Shown here: positions 41,388-49,766 of the stretch, piece after piece
Numbering within the stretch: the first letter of the stretch is position 1
Layout: each line of letters starts with the position of its first letter
The notes under the pieces: model-generated
Told to the model about the DNA's origin: nothing
The model's database searches: none
What the model saw: only the letters and a program-made list of their open reading frames with translations
Translations under genes and position numbers: made by a program
DNA from: Mucilaginibacter limnophilus
GTDB taxonomy: Bacteria; Bacteroidota; Bacteroidia; Sphingobacteriales; Sphingobacteriaceae
Assembly: GCF_004005815.1 (NCBI RefSeq)
Contig: NZ_SACK01000002.1
Coordinates: forward strand, 558,001-622,000
DNA length: 64,000 bases
Direction: 5' to 3'

Positions 41388-41393
41388 CCCGAA

Positions 41394-41500
41394 GCCCCAC
41401 CCGGCCTCCCTTAAAGGGGAGGTGATAAAGTATAAAGACAATGAGTACAGAAAATAAAACAACCACCCAATCAAACTCCCCCTTCAGGGGGCCGGGGGGT
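41394..41500. repeat. Palindromic repeat (family D-like) spanning the trpE-trpG junction
   Basis: The left arm (41394-41424: CCCGGCCTCCCTTAAAGGGG core) and right arm (41474-41500: CTCCCCCTTCAGGGGGCCGG core) are approximate reverse complements, each also a palindrome. The trpG start codon (41441) lies in the loop, and the right arm is translated as part of trpG. Confidence 0.8.
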
Positions 41501-42067
41501 AAAATATTAATAATAGACAATTACGATTCGTTTACCTATAACCTGGTGCATCTGGTTAACGAGATAGGGCTGGAATGCGAGGTTTGGCGTAACGACCAGT
41601 TTAAGCTGGAGGACGTTGAGGCGTTTGATTATATTATTCTTTCGCCGGGACCGGGCATACCGTCTGAAGCGGGTTTATTGCTGCAGGTGATTGAAAAGTA
41701 TTCGCCTACAAAAAGTATTTTTGGCGTGTGCCTTGGTCAGCAGGCCATTGCCGAAGCATTTGGTGGCAGTTTGTACAACCTTACCCAGCCTATGCACGGC
41801 ATTGCAACGCCTATAAAGGTGACCGACGAGCAGGAAAAACTGTTTATCGGCCTGCCCGAAAGCTTTAAGGTGGGGCGCTACCACTCGTGGGTGGTAAGTG
41901 AAAAAGGCCTGCCGGATGTGCTCACTATTACCGCTATCGATGAAAAAGATAATTCAGTGATGGCGCTGCGGCATAAGCAGTATGACGTGCGGGGCGTGCA
42001 GTTTCACCCCGAATCGATATTAACGGAACACGGCAAAGAAATGTTAAAAAACTGGTTAGGCTTATGA
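41441..42067 (+). CDS. trpG: Anthranilate synthase component II (glutamine amidotransferase) with repeat-encoded N-terminus
   Basis: Supplies ammonia from glutamine to TrpE. Seen in 208 aa: the class-I amidotransferase triad Cys97 in GVCLGQQAI, His189 and Glu191 in FHPESIL, with SPGPGIPSEAG. The usual TrpG start KILIIDNYDSFTYN is at residues 21-34; the first 20 residues (MSTENKTTTQSNSPFRGPGG) are an added tail, and NSPFRGPGG is the translation of a palindromic repeat arm. No closer ATG, GTG or TTG exists in frame. Its stop overlaps the trpC start (ATGA). Confidence 0.95.
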   Translation: MSTENKTTTQSNSPFRGPGGKILIIDNYDSFTYNLVHLVNEIGLECEVWRNDQFKLEDVEAFDYIILSPGPGIPSEAGLLLQVIEKYSPTKSIFGVCLGQQAIAEAFGGSLYNLTQPMHGIATPIKVTDEQEKLFIGLPESFKVGRYHSWVVSEKGLPDVLTITAIDEKDNSVMALRHKQYDVRGVQFHPESILTEHGKEMLKNWLGL

Positions 42068-42852
42068 CAATACTTGACAAGATAGTTGCTAACAAAAAGC
42101 GTGAAGTTGCTGCTGCGAAGGCTAAGGTATCATACACCCAGTTGGAAGAGTCGGAGTATTTTCACCGGGAAACATATTCGTTCAAAGAGTTCTTGCTTGA
42201 TGAGAACCGTACCGGCATTATAGCGGAGTTTAAGCGTAAGTCGCCCTCAAAAGGTATTATAAACGACCAGGTGACTGTAAAGGAAGTAACCACCGCTTAT
42301 GCTGATGCAGGTGCTTCAGCATTATCAGTATTGACTGACCGCAACTTTTTTATGGGCCGCAAAGCCGACCTGATACGGGCACGTCAACTGAATACAATAC
42401 CAGTACTGCGGAAAGATTTTATGATTGATGAGTACCAGGTGATAGAGGCGAAAGCGTTAGGCGCAGATATTATCCTGCTGATAGCAGCTATATTGACACC
42501 TGACGAGATAAAAAAATTAGCCTCGTTGGCAAAAAGCCTTGGCCTGAACGTGCTGCTTGAAGTACACAACCTTGAAGAACTGCAGCGCAGTATCGATCCG
42601 AACCTTGATGCCATTGGTGTAAACAACCGCAATCTGGCTGATTTCACTGTGTCAGTACAAACGTCGTTTGACCTTGCAGAGCATATACCTGATGAATTCC
42701 TGAAAATATCAGAAAGCGCCATCAGCAATACCAATGTTATTAAGGAACTGAAAAAGGCAGGTTTTAGCGGATTCTTAATAGGTGAAAACTTTATGCGCCA
42801 GGAAGACCCGGGCGCTGCCATGCGCGAGTTTGTTAAAGACTTGCGAGGATGA
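42064..42852 (+). CDS. trpC: Indole-3-glycerol phosphate synthase
   Basis: Closes the pyrrole ring of tryptophan precursors (CdRP to indole glycerol phosphate). Seen in 262 aa: the TIM barrel with IAEFKRKSPSKG (about 54-65), VLTDRNFFMGRKADL, LRKDFMIDEYQV, DIILLIAAIL, LEVHNLEEL, IGVNNRNLADF and SESAIS. Length standard. It begins in the trpG stop and ends with a terminator, so trpE-trpG-trpC is the whole transcript; trpD, trpF, trpB and trpA are not here. Confidence 0.97.
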   Translation: MTILDKIVANKKREVAAAKAKVSYTQLEESEYFHRETYSFKEFLLDENRTGIIAEFKRKSPSKGIINDQVTVKEVTTAYADAGASALSVLTDRNFFMGRKADLIRARQLNTIPVLRKDFMIDEYQVIEAKALGADIILLIAAILTPDEIKKLASLAKSLGLNVLLEVHNLEELQRSIDPNLDAIGVNNRNLADFTVSVQTSFDLAEHIPDEFLKISESAISNTNVIKELKKAGFSGFLIGENFMRQEDPGAAMREFVKDLRG

Positions 42853-42865
42853 CCAGGTTTATCGA

Positions 42866-42905
42866 AACAAAACAGCCCGTGGCAAAACCCACGGGCTGTT
42901 TTGTT
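42866..42905. terminator. Bidirectional terminator between trpC and the M28 peptidase gene
   Basis: The stem AACAAAACAGCCCGTGG with CCCACGGGCTGTTTTGTT is at least 16 bp with a short A-rich loop; T-runs lie on both outer sides, fitting the convergent genes. Confidence 0.9.
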
Positions 42906-42925
42906 ATAAAATGTTATACCTCTTT

Positions 42926-44488
42926 TTAGTTAGTGCCTTGCGGTTTTGGCTGTTCCTTGCGTGGGATCATATCCTTACGCTGAGCGGTATGGTACACAAA
43001 CGACGCGACTATAGTAGCGGCTTGTTTCAGGTCGTCTTCTATCAGGCGGTCGTAGGTGTCCTGGTTGGTGTGGTGTGTACGGGTGCCGTACTCGAGAGGG
43101 TCCTGTATAAACTGGAAGCCCGGTATGCCCACGGCGTCGAACGCCAGGTGGTCGGTCCCACCGGTATTGCTGATGGTAAGGGTATTGGCGCCAAGGTCTT
43201 TAAACGGGGCAAGCCACGCGCTGAACACCGGCCCGGCGGCTGAATCACCCTGCAAATAAATACCGCGTATTTTACCGGTACCATTATCCAGGTTATAATA
43301 TGCCGATACCTTGCCCTGCTCAGGTTTTAACTGCATGGTTTTCGGGTCGCCAAAGTGGTTAAGCACATAGTTACGCGAGCCATGCAAGCCTTGCTCTTCC
43401 GAACTCCACAAAGCAATACGGATGGTACGTTTGGGTTTAAAGCCAACGGCCTTCAAAATGCGTACTGCTTCCATCATTACCGCGCTGCCCGCAGCGTTAT
43501 CAGTGGCTCCGGTTGCCGCATGCCACGAATCGAGGTGACCACCAAGCATTACTACCTGCTCTTTCAGCTTTTTATCAGTACCCGGTATTTCGGCCACTAC
43601 GTTATAACCCTGCAAATCGGCAGTAAAAAATTCGGTTTTTATGTCGGCTTCAATTTCCACTTTCTGTCCGGCTTTCAGTAGGCGCACAATACGCAGGTAG
43701 TCTTCCCCACTGGTTTCCAGTTCCAGAGCTACAACTTTTGCGGTATCAGCATACGAAGCGCCGTTAGTGGTAAACACCGTACCATCCGTACCGCGGGCCA
43801 TGCTAAGTATCAGGCCTACATTTTCATCTTTTAAAAAAGCGTTGATTGCATTACGCAAAGCCCTTGCTTTTAAAGCGGCAACCATACGCGGGTTTTGCAT
43901 ATTGTTGGCGTTTGGCGTGCGCCGGGCCTGTGGCTTTTCTGCTGCCATTTTATTTAGCGAGCTGTCGGCATAACGCTCAGCATCGGCCTCAAAGCCCGGC
44001 TTTAAAGTGTTTTTTGTATCGAATATTACTACTTTACCTTGCAGCTTGCCTTTATATTTATCAAGGTCGGTAATGGTATCAGCCTTAATTAATATCACTT
44101 CGCTTTTAATAGCGCCATTGGTACCGGGTGTCCATGCTTTTGGGATAGCTATCAGCGCATGATAATATGGTACGGTAATGGCGGCATAGTTCTTTTGTAC
44201 TTCCCAGCCTTTACCGAATTTACCCCAGGGCTCGTTTTTTGCATTTACCAGCCCCCATTTGGTTAGCTGTGAAACCGCCCAGTTTTGCGCGCGTTTTAAA
44301 CCCGGAGAACCAGCCAAACGCGGGCCTGACACATCTGTCAGGTAAAAAGCGGTTTCCATAACTTTTGAGTTGTTAAGCCCTTCCTGCCGTATTTTTCGTA
44401 TCATGGCAGTATCAACAGGCTCCTGCGCGAACGTAGCAGTAGCTGCGCCTGTAAGCAACAGGCATGTGATGAGTAGTTTTGATTTCAT
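42926..44488 (-). CDS. Secreted M28 zinc aminopeptidase/carboxypeptidase Q-like
   Basis: Periplasmic peptidase, 520 aa. Seen: a signal peptide (1-21, GAATATFAQ), a PA-type insert domain (about 120-260), and M28 metal ligands His318 and Asp320 in GGHLDSWHAATGATDNAAG (second Asp330) and Glu364-Glu365 in SSEEQGLHGS; later ligands DNGTGK and NTGGTDHLAF near 405-455. All zinc residues look present. Closest known type is the plasma glutamate carboxypeptidase-like family; the substrate is not defined. Confidence 0.93.
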   Translation of the reverse strand: MKSKLLITCLLLTGAATATFAQEPVDTAMIRKIRQEGLNNSKVMETAFYLTDVSGPRLAGSPGLKRAQNWAVSQLTKWGLVNAKNEPWGKFGKGWEVQKNYAAITVPYYHALIAIPKAWTPGTNGAIKSEVILIKADTITDLDKYKGKLQGKVVIFDTKNTLKPGFEADAERYADSSLNKMAAEKPQARRTPNANNMQNPRMVAALKARALRNAINAFLKDENVGLILSMARGTDGTVFTTNGASYADTAKVVALELETSGEDYLRIVRLLKAGQKVEIEADIKTEFFTADLQGYNVVAEIPGTDKKLKEQVVMLGGHLDSWHAATGATDNAAGSAVMMEAVRILKAVGFKPKRTIRIALWSSEEQGLHGSRNYVLNHFGDPKTMQLKPEQGKVSAYYNLDNGTGKIRGIYLQGDSAAGPVFSAWLAPFKDLGANTLTISNTGGTDHLAFDAVGIPGFQFIQDPLEYGTRTHHTNQDTYDRLIEDDLKQAATIVASFVYHTAQRKDMIPRKEQPKPQGTN

Positions 44489-44552
44489 ATGTTGTGAGTG
44501 TCAGTTAAAAACCAAATCTATTCATTTTTAGGTTGAACAACCACTAACAAAG

Positions 44553-44585
44553 TTGTTACAGGTGATTGGTATTGGTGTATATTTG
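44553..44585 (+). promoter_or_regulatory. Candidate Bacteroidota-type promoter of the VOC gene
   Basis: TTG (44553-44555), 22 bases, then TATATTTG (44578-44585). The -7 box is perfect but the spacing is at the long end. ATG 44607 is 21 bases downstream. Confidence 0.5.
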
Positions 44586-44606
44586 GGTACGTCTAAGTCA
44601 TCAATC

Positions 44607-44951
44607 ATGTTACAAAAAGCCATACCTATACTTGCTTATCTTAACGCCGAGGAAACTATTAAGTATTATACCGAAAAGCTGGGCTTTACCTGTATCAACA
44701 CCTATCCGGCGTACCTGATCTTCGGGCGCGACACTATAGTTATACACCTGTGGCTGTGCGACGATCCTGAAATACCGAAAGCGACAGGTTGCTACGTACT
44801 GGTGACGGATATCGACGACCTGTATAAAGAATACCAGCAGCAGGATATCATCCATCCAAATGCACCTTTAAAGGATACGCCATGGGGTATGCGCCAGTTT
44901 TCTGTTTTAGATAACAGCGGCAATATCTTCAACTTCGGGCAGCAGATATAA
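44607..44951 (+). CDS. VOC-superfamily (glyoxalase/bleomycin-resistance-like) protein
   Basis: The 114-aa single VOC module has paired beta-alpha-beta-beta-beta halves: LQKAIPILAYLNAEETIKYYTEKLGF, YLIFGRDTIVIHLWLCDD, then TGCYVLVTDIDDLYKEYQQ and MRQFSVLDNSGNIFNFGQQI. Bleomycin-binding-type members have this size. A single module would need to dimerise to form a binding pocket. No resistance function can be claimed. Confidence 0.85.
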   Translation: MLQKAIPILAYLNAEETIKYYTEKLGFTCINTYPAYLIFGRDTIVIHLWLCDDPEIPKATGCYVLVTDIDDLYKEYQQQDIIHPNAPLKDTPWGMRQFSVLDNSGNIFNFGQQI

Positions 44952-44956
44952 GTAGC

Positions 44957-45649
44957 TTAATTTATCAGCAGCTTATAACCGCGGCCATGTACGTTGATAA
45001 TTTCCACGTTCGGGTCGTCTTTCAAATACTTGCGTATTTTACTTAAAAACACGTCCATGCTGCGGCCGTTAAAGTAGTTGTCGTCGTGCCAGATGTTCAG
45101 CAGCGCTTCTTCACGGGTAAGCACCTCGTTTTTACGCATGCATAACAAGCGCAGCAGTTCGGCCTCTTTGGTAGATAATTTTTGCTGTTGACCGTTTATG
45201 GAGATCAATTGCGCCTGGTAGTCAAAATCATATTTTCCTATGGCGAAACGGGTTTGCTGTTCTTCGGCTTTCTTTTCGCTGTTCTCACTACGGCGAAGCA
45301 GGGCATTTATGCGCAGCAACAGTTCTTCAATACGGAATGGCTTGGTAATATAATCGTCGCCGCCAAGGTTAAAGGCCTGTGTTTTATCCTCTATCATGCC
45401 CTTCGCGGTAGCAAAAATAATAGGCACCTGCGCGTTTATCTTACGGATGTCTTTACCCAATGTGAAACCGTCTTTCTTTGGCATCATCACATCAAGTATC
45501 ACAAGGTCAAAAGGTTGTTTGGTAAAGCCTCGCAGGCCTTCGTCGCCGTCTTTACACAGCACTACATCAAACTTACCTTTTAACTGTAAGTAATCCTGAA
45601 GCAGTAAGCCCAGGTTAGGATCATCCTCAACAAGCAATATTTTTTTCAT
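44957..45649 (-). CDS. OmpR/PhoB-family response regulator (RprY-like)
   Basis: DNA-binding response regulator, 230 aa. Seen: the receiver domain with acidic pair Glu8-Asp9, phospho-acceptor Asp53 in LVILDVMMPKKDGF, Thr (FATAKG) and Lys (DYITKPFRIEELL); and a winged-helix output domain (about 130-228) with LSTKEAELLRLLC and RSMDVFLSKIRKYL and GRGYKLLIN. It is downstream of the histidine kinase gene on the same strand, with a 108-base gap containing a repeat. Confidence 0.96.
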   Translation of the reverse strand: MKKILLVEDDPNLGLLLQDYLQLKGKFDVVLCKDGDEGLRGFTKQPFDLVILDVMMPKKDGFTLGKDIRKINAQVPIIFATAKGMIEDKTQAFNLGGDDYITKPFRIEELLLRINALLRRSENSEKKAEEQQTRFAIGKYDFDYQAQLISINGQQQKLSTKEAELLRLLCMRKNEVLTREEALLNIWHDDNYFNGRSMDVFLSKIRKYLKDDPNVEIINVHGRGYKLLIN

Positions 45650-45659
45650 GTGATATGTT

Positions 45660-45745
45660 AGTCCGGAAGACGGTAAAGTCCGAATGTCCGGAAGTGTATG
45701 ATCATGTAAGCAAAAAATCTTTCTGTCTTTACTGACTTCCGGACT
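45660..45745. repeat. Inverted repeat family F between kinase and regulator genes
   Basis: AGTCCGGAAGACGGTAAAG (45660-45678) and CTTTACTGACTTCCGGACT (45727-45745) are inverted with 17 of 19 matching; another direct GTCCGGAAG is at 45686-45694. The element fills most of the gap inside a kinase-regulator operon. Confidence 0.85.
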
Positions 45746-45757
45746 TTCCGACTCAAG

Positions 45758-47584
45758 TTACGCCAGCGGAAACTTCAGTTCAAATTCCGAGCCTTTGTCT
45801 TTTTCTGATTTAACGCCTATGGTTCCGTTAAGTTTCTTAACAATAGTATTGGCATAGCTAAGGCCCAGGCCAAAACCCTTAACATCGTGCAGGTTACCGG
45901 TTGGTATGCGGTAAAACTGCTCAAATATTTTCGACTGCTGGTCGCGGCTCATGCCTATGCCTTTATCAGCCACCCTTATCAGCAACTGGTTATTTTTATT
46001 CAGCGTGCTGATGGTTATATCCGGCGCGTCGGTACTGTACTTTATGGCATTATCAATCAGATTATACAGCACGTTCGAAAAATGCAGCTCATCAGCAATA
46101 ATTATCGCGTTTTCAGCATCAAGGTTAAGCGTGGTTTTGGCATCATGCTTTTGCAGTTTAAGCGACATGCTGTCAAGCACCAGGGTTATCATATCGTTCA
46201 CGTCAACCTTTTTGGTGTCAAGCTTGAAGTCGTTCTTTTCCAGGCGGGCAATGTTCAATACCCTTTCAATATGGCTGCCAAGGCGAACGTTCTCTTCATA
46301 AATAATATTTGCCAGGCGCGAAATACGGCTTTTGTCCTGTGTTACCTCATCATCCTTTAATGCCTCGCTGGCTATCATAATGGTTGATACCGGTGTTTTA
46401 AATTCGTGGGTCATGTTATTGATGAAGTCTATCTTCATTTCAGATATCTTCTTTTGCTTCAGAATAGTGAAAATGGTATAACCAAAGCAGAAAACAAGTA
46501 CCAGCAACAACCCGGCGGTAGTGGCCATGCTGGCGCCCATACGGCCGATAATTAACGATGTTTTTTGAGGGAACGCAATCCTGATCTTACCCGGGTCGTT
46601 TATCACCTCATTACTGAAAATTGGCGTTTGATAAGTATTCGCTTCTATAAATACGGGCTTTTCACCCTTGTCAACGGCATTTGAGAATATCAGCGAATCG
46701 TTATTTGCGGTAAGTACCTCGTAACTGAAAGGCAGGTAAATACCCTTGCTATGCAGCTCGAACCGCAGCAGCGAATCTATCCAGAAACGGTTTACGCGCT
46801 TGTACAGCGGCTCGTTCACCTTGCTGTATTCCTGTGCCAGGTTTTCAAAAACCGTAACCTGTTTAACTTTTGAGGCTTCCTTTGGCTTGGTTGCTTTCTC
46901 CGGAAGGCTTCCCAGCGAATCCATTTCAAGCAGTTTTTTTACACGCGCTATCTGCTTTTCTTTTTCTACGCGTTCCTGCTGTTGCTGCCATAAAGGGTTG
47001 ATACGCGGAACAATAATTATCTGCTGCCCGAACTGCGGATCCATATAGGCATAGCGCAGCGTGTCATATTTTCGAATTTTTTTAGGTCGTTTCCAGGCAT
47101 TGGCGTCTTTTCTAACCACTTCAGGAATTACGCGGCTGTGTACCTCACCATATTCGTCGGTAAACTCCTCGAAACGCAAACGTAAATTATAGCCGTCTTC
47201 CAGTTCCTGCTGTTTGCGCTGAAATTTAAGGCGCTGCAGGCTGTCCATCAATAATGCCCGTTTTTGCTTATCAAGCACCTGGCGCTTTTGAGGCTTTACT
47301 TTCACAATAGCGGGATTAGGTATCAGATGGTCTATAGTAGTAACCTCATCGGTTTGTGATTTAATATGCACATACCGGCGCTGTGCCTTAGCGTTTAAAA
47401 AGTTCACCGCGTCTTGCTTGGCTACCTTGCTGGCTACGTTGTTAAGTGCCTCGTTTACCGAGCGGTCAAACAGCTCGCTTTGCATTTGGTATGACTGCCT
47501 AAGGAAATACAATTGCATAGCCATTACCCCCAGCAGCGCCAAACTCATCAAAACTATTATAAGGGTTATGCTTCTTTTCTTCAT
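45758..47584 (-). CDS. Sensor histidine kinase (RprX-like)
   Basis: Membrane sensor kinase of 608 aa. Seen: transmembrane helix 1 (about 6-28), a large periplasmic sensor region (30-350) rich in Lys/Gln, helix 2 (about 355-378), HisKA with His393 in NNMTHEFKTPVSTIMIA, and HATPase_c with N-box NVLYNLIDNAIKYS, DKGIGM and GFGLGLSYA. No HAMP domain is obvious. It pairs with the response regulator downstream; a divergent secreted protein starts 140 bases away. Confidence 0.95.
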   Translation of the reverse strand: MKKRSITLIIVLMSLALLGVMAMQLYFLRQSYQMQSELFDRSVNEALNNVASKVAKQDAVNFLNAKAQRRYVHIKSQTDEVTTIDHLIPNPAIVKVKPQKRQVLDKQKRALLMDSLQRLKFQRKQQELEDGYNLRLRFEEFTDEYGEVHSRVIPEVVRKDANAWKRPKKIRKYDTLRYAYMDPQFGQQIIIVPRINPLWQQQQERVEKEKQIARVKKLLEMDSLGSLPEKATKPKEASKVKQVTVFENLAQEYSKVNEPLYKRVNRFWIDSLLRFELHSKGIYLPFSYEVLTANNDSLIFSNAVDKGEKPVFIEANTYQTPIFSNEVINDPGKIRIAFPQKTSLIIGRMGASMATTAGLLLVLVFCFGYTIFTILKQKKISEMKIDFINNMTHEFKTPVSTIMIASEALKDDEVTQDKSRISRLANIIYEENVRLGSHIERVLNIARLEKNDFKLDTKKVDVNDMITLVLDSMSLKLQKHDAKTTLNLDAENAIIIADELHFSNVLYNLIDNAIKYSTDAPDITISTLNKNNQLLIRVADKGIGMSRDQQSKIFEQFYRIPTGNLHDVKGFGLGLSYANTIVKKLNGTIGVKSEKDKGSEFELKFPLA

Positions 47585-47723
47585 CCGTTCAACAAAATTA
47601 TTTAAATAACCGCCCTGTTAACATCCTTTAACAAATTTTAACAAATAATTGCAAGTGTTTAACATCTTGGTATTTAGCTGCCTGGTAATTTTGCTTATCA
47701 AACGCTTAAATCATAAAACCATC

Positions 47724-48593
47724 ATGAAAAAATTACTATTAAAACCGGGCTTTGAAAGCATTTTTGCTTTAAGCATCGTAGCCATTATAGGCTTGCCGCC
47801 ACTGGTACTGGCACAGGATAAAGAAAAGAAAGATAATTATGTTAAAAAACGTATTGAGATACGCATTAAAGACGGAGATACGGTTGTCAACGGCAAAAAC
47901 ATAAAGGAACTTAAAGGTAAAGAGAAGGATGATGCCCTGGCTATGTTTGAGCCGGGTAATGAAGTAAGGGTTTTTACTCAAAGGCAACCCCGCATAACTT
48001 TTGAGCGCCGTAAAGACGCTAAAGGCGACGTAATTATCAAACGTAACTTTGAAGCAGAGCCGCAGTTTTTCGCCTTTGATGACTTTAATAACGACAGCCT
48101 GCACAAGGATGTCAGGATAAAAATCGATAAATTCAGGGGTCAACCGGGTTTTGAATATAATTTCGATAATTTCCACGGACCTGACGTTCGTTCATTTAAG
48201 TTCGATGGTTTCGGCCAGCGTAATACACAAAGCTTTAACTATACCAATACTGACGACGAAGGCATCAGCACGCATATTAGCTTCCGCGTAAGCGACGCTT
48301 CCACTGAAAAAACAAAAGCCATTGCCGGTGTTGAAAAGGCTGAACTGGACCTGAACAGCATCACTCTGGTACCGGAATTTTTAACCGGAAAAACAACCTT
48401 ATCATTCAATCTTACCGCAAAAGGCAGTGCCGATGTGCAGCTAAAAGACAGCCAGGGAAAAGCGCTTTGGAGTGATAAGGCATCATCAGGCAACTTCAGC
48501 AAAGCATTCACCCTGCCCATGAACGGTGTTTACTACCTGCAGGTAAAACAAGGCAGCAACGTAGCGCTGAAAAGAATAGTTAAGGAAGACTAA
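47724..48593 (+). CDS. Secreted protein with T9SS-like C-terminal sorting domain
   Basis: The 289-aa protein has an N-terminal signal/anchor (about 10-30, ending VLAQDKE) then a charged Asp/Lys/Phe-rich body. The last 75 residues (about 215-289) resemble a type IX secretion C-terminal domain: TLSFNLTAKGSADVQLKDSQ, then TLPMNGVYYLQVKQGSNVAL and KRIVKE at the end. I chose ATG 47724. It is divergent from the two-component pair, so it may be its target; that is inference. Confidence 0.72.
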   Translation: MKKLLLKPGFESIFALSIVAIIGLPPLVLAQDKEKKDNYVKKRIEIRIKDGDTVVNGKNIKELKGKEKDDALAMFEPGNEVRVFTQRQPRITFERRKDAKGDVIIKRNFEAEPQFFAFDDFNNDSLHKDVRIKIDKFRGQPGFEYNFDNFHGPDVRSFKFDGFGQRNTQSFNYTNTDDEGISTHISFRVSDASTEKTKAIAGVEKAELDLNSITLVPEFLTGKTTLSFNLTAKGSADVQLKDSQGKALWSDKASSGNFSKAFTLPMNGVYYLQVKQGSNVALKRIVKED

Positions 48594-48624
48594 GCCCGAT
48601 AATTTACTCAATATATATGTCTGC

Positions 48625-48656
48625 AGCGGTGGGTGTAATGCCTGCCGCTTTTTTTT
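48625..48656 (+). terminator. Terminator of the T9SS-type secreted protein gene
   Basis: AGCGGTGGG with CCTGCCGCT (two wobbles), then T8. Confidence 0.72.
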
Positions 48657-48702
48657 GGTCATATTATATTATTGATTTAATGTTTTATTTGTATTATCAA
48701 TT

Positions 48703-49254
48703 ATGAAAAAGCCATCAAAAGACGCAATTCCGGTTTCAGTATTGAGAGACACTACTGTGGTCGCTGATTTTGAGGGTTTAAATGGAGAAGGAAAGATACT
48801 ATACTTAACTCCTAAATGTGTTCTCATTGGATTAGATGGCATCCCTCACACATTATTTGTTACTTCTAATTTTTATCCAAAGAACTTGTTAGAAGAAATT
48901 GGACAAGATTTATTTGAAGTAAGGCAATTAATTTTACAACCCACTTTTTCTAATATTTCTTCCGGTGAAGCAGGATATGGCAGCATTCCTGATTGGATAA
49001 CTAATTTAAAAAAAGTAGAACTGATAAAATTTGCGTATATCAACTTAGATGAGCTTTGGCTTTTAAGAGATTTACCTGTTAAGCAAATGGTATTAAATAA
49101 CATAAAGTTTAGTGAGACAGATTTATTTATAAAATCCGTAAACCTGTTTCATTTTCTCGACGGTATCACTTATGATGACTCGATTAGTAAAGAAATAATA
49201 AGTAGAGTTATGCTACGCAAATCCGGCGTAAAATTTTCTTATAAAACCGATTAA
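48703..49254 (+). CDS. Hypothetical protein, possible LRR-like
   Basis: The 183-aa protein has no signal peptide. A stretch with evenly spaced Leu/Ile (IPDWITNLKKVELIKFAYIN then LDELWLLRDLPVKQMVLNNIKF) resembles irregular leucine-rich repeats, as seen in some immunity-like proteins. The gene is more AT-rich than its neighbours, suggesting later gain. I cannot assign a function. Confidence 0.55.
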   Translation: MKKPSKDAIPVSVLRDTTVVADFEGLNGEGKILYLTPKCVLIGLDGIPHTLFVTSNFYPKNLLEEIGQDLFEVRQLILQPTFSNISSGEAGYGSIPDWITNLKKVELIKFAYINLDELWLLRDLPVKQMVLNNIKFSETDLFIKSVNLFHFLDGITYDDSISKEIISRVMLRKSGVKFSYKTD

Positions 49255-49270
49255 GTATTAGCGGTCACAA

Positions 49271-49298
49271 AAAAAGCGATAGTTTCCTATCGCTTTTT
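49271..49298. terminator. Bidirectional terminator
   Basis: AAAAAGCGATAG-TTTC-CTATCGCTTTTT is a perfect 12-bp stem with a four-base loop and A/T tails on both sides, between convergent genes. Confidence 0.92.
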
Positions 49299-49323
49299 CA
49301 AATATCACAATTGTCTAAATAAA

Positions 49324-49686
49324 TTAGAACGGAAGATCGTCTTCGTCTGGTGCCGAGCTAAGGTCAACCGGTGGAGCGTATTCAGGAGTTGAGCTTGCGC
49401 CAGCACCGCTCAGCACGTTTATGCGCCACAGTTGCAGCGAGTTAAAGTAGCTTTTTTTGCCTGATTTATCAGTCCACGGGCGGCCGCGAAGGTTGAAAAA
49501 TACTTCAACATCGTCACCTACCTTAACGTTGTCAAGCAGGTTGCAGCGGTCTTGTATAGCTTCAAATTTTAAATATTCAGGGTATTGCGGGTTCTCAATA
49601 TATTCAACTATAAGTTCCCTTTTCTTAAGCGAATCGGTAACCTGCTGGGTCGGCGAAACTTCGTGTACTTTACCTTTAATGTCCAT
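49324..49686 (-). CDS. DUF3127-domain protein
   Basis: The 120-aa protein fits the DUF3127 family, small OB-fold-like proteins common in Bacteroidota: MDIKGKVHEVSPTQQVTDSLKKRELIVEYIEN, VKVGDDVEVFFNLRGRPWTDKSGKKSYFNSLQLWRI, and an acidic tail ending DEDDLPF. The acidic phenylalanine tip resembles that of single-stranded DNA-binding protein, which docks partner proteins. Function is unproven. Confidence 0.82.
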   Translation of the reverse strand: MDIKGKVHEVSPTQQVTDSLKKRELIVEYIENPQYPEYLKFEAIQDRCNLLDNVKVGDDVEVFFNLRGRPWTDKSGKKSYFNSLQLWRINVLSGAGASSTPEYAPPVDLSSAPDEDDLPF

Positions 49687-49766
49687 AAATCAAATATTAA
49701 AATGTAAAGTTAATGCTAACAAATTAAAATACAGGTGTATTTAATTGTTTATTTTCGCCAATTATT

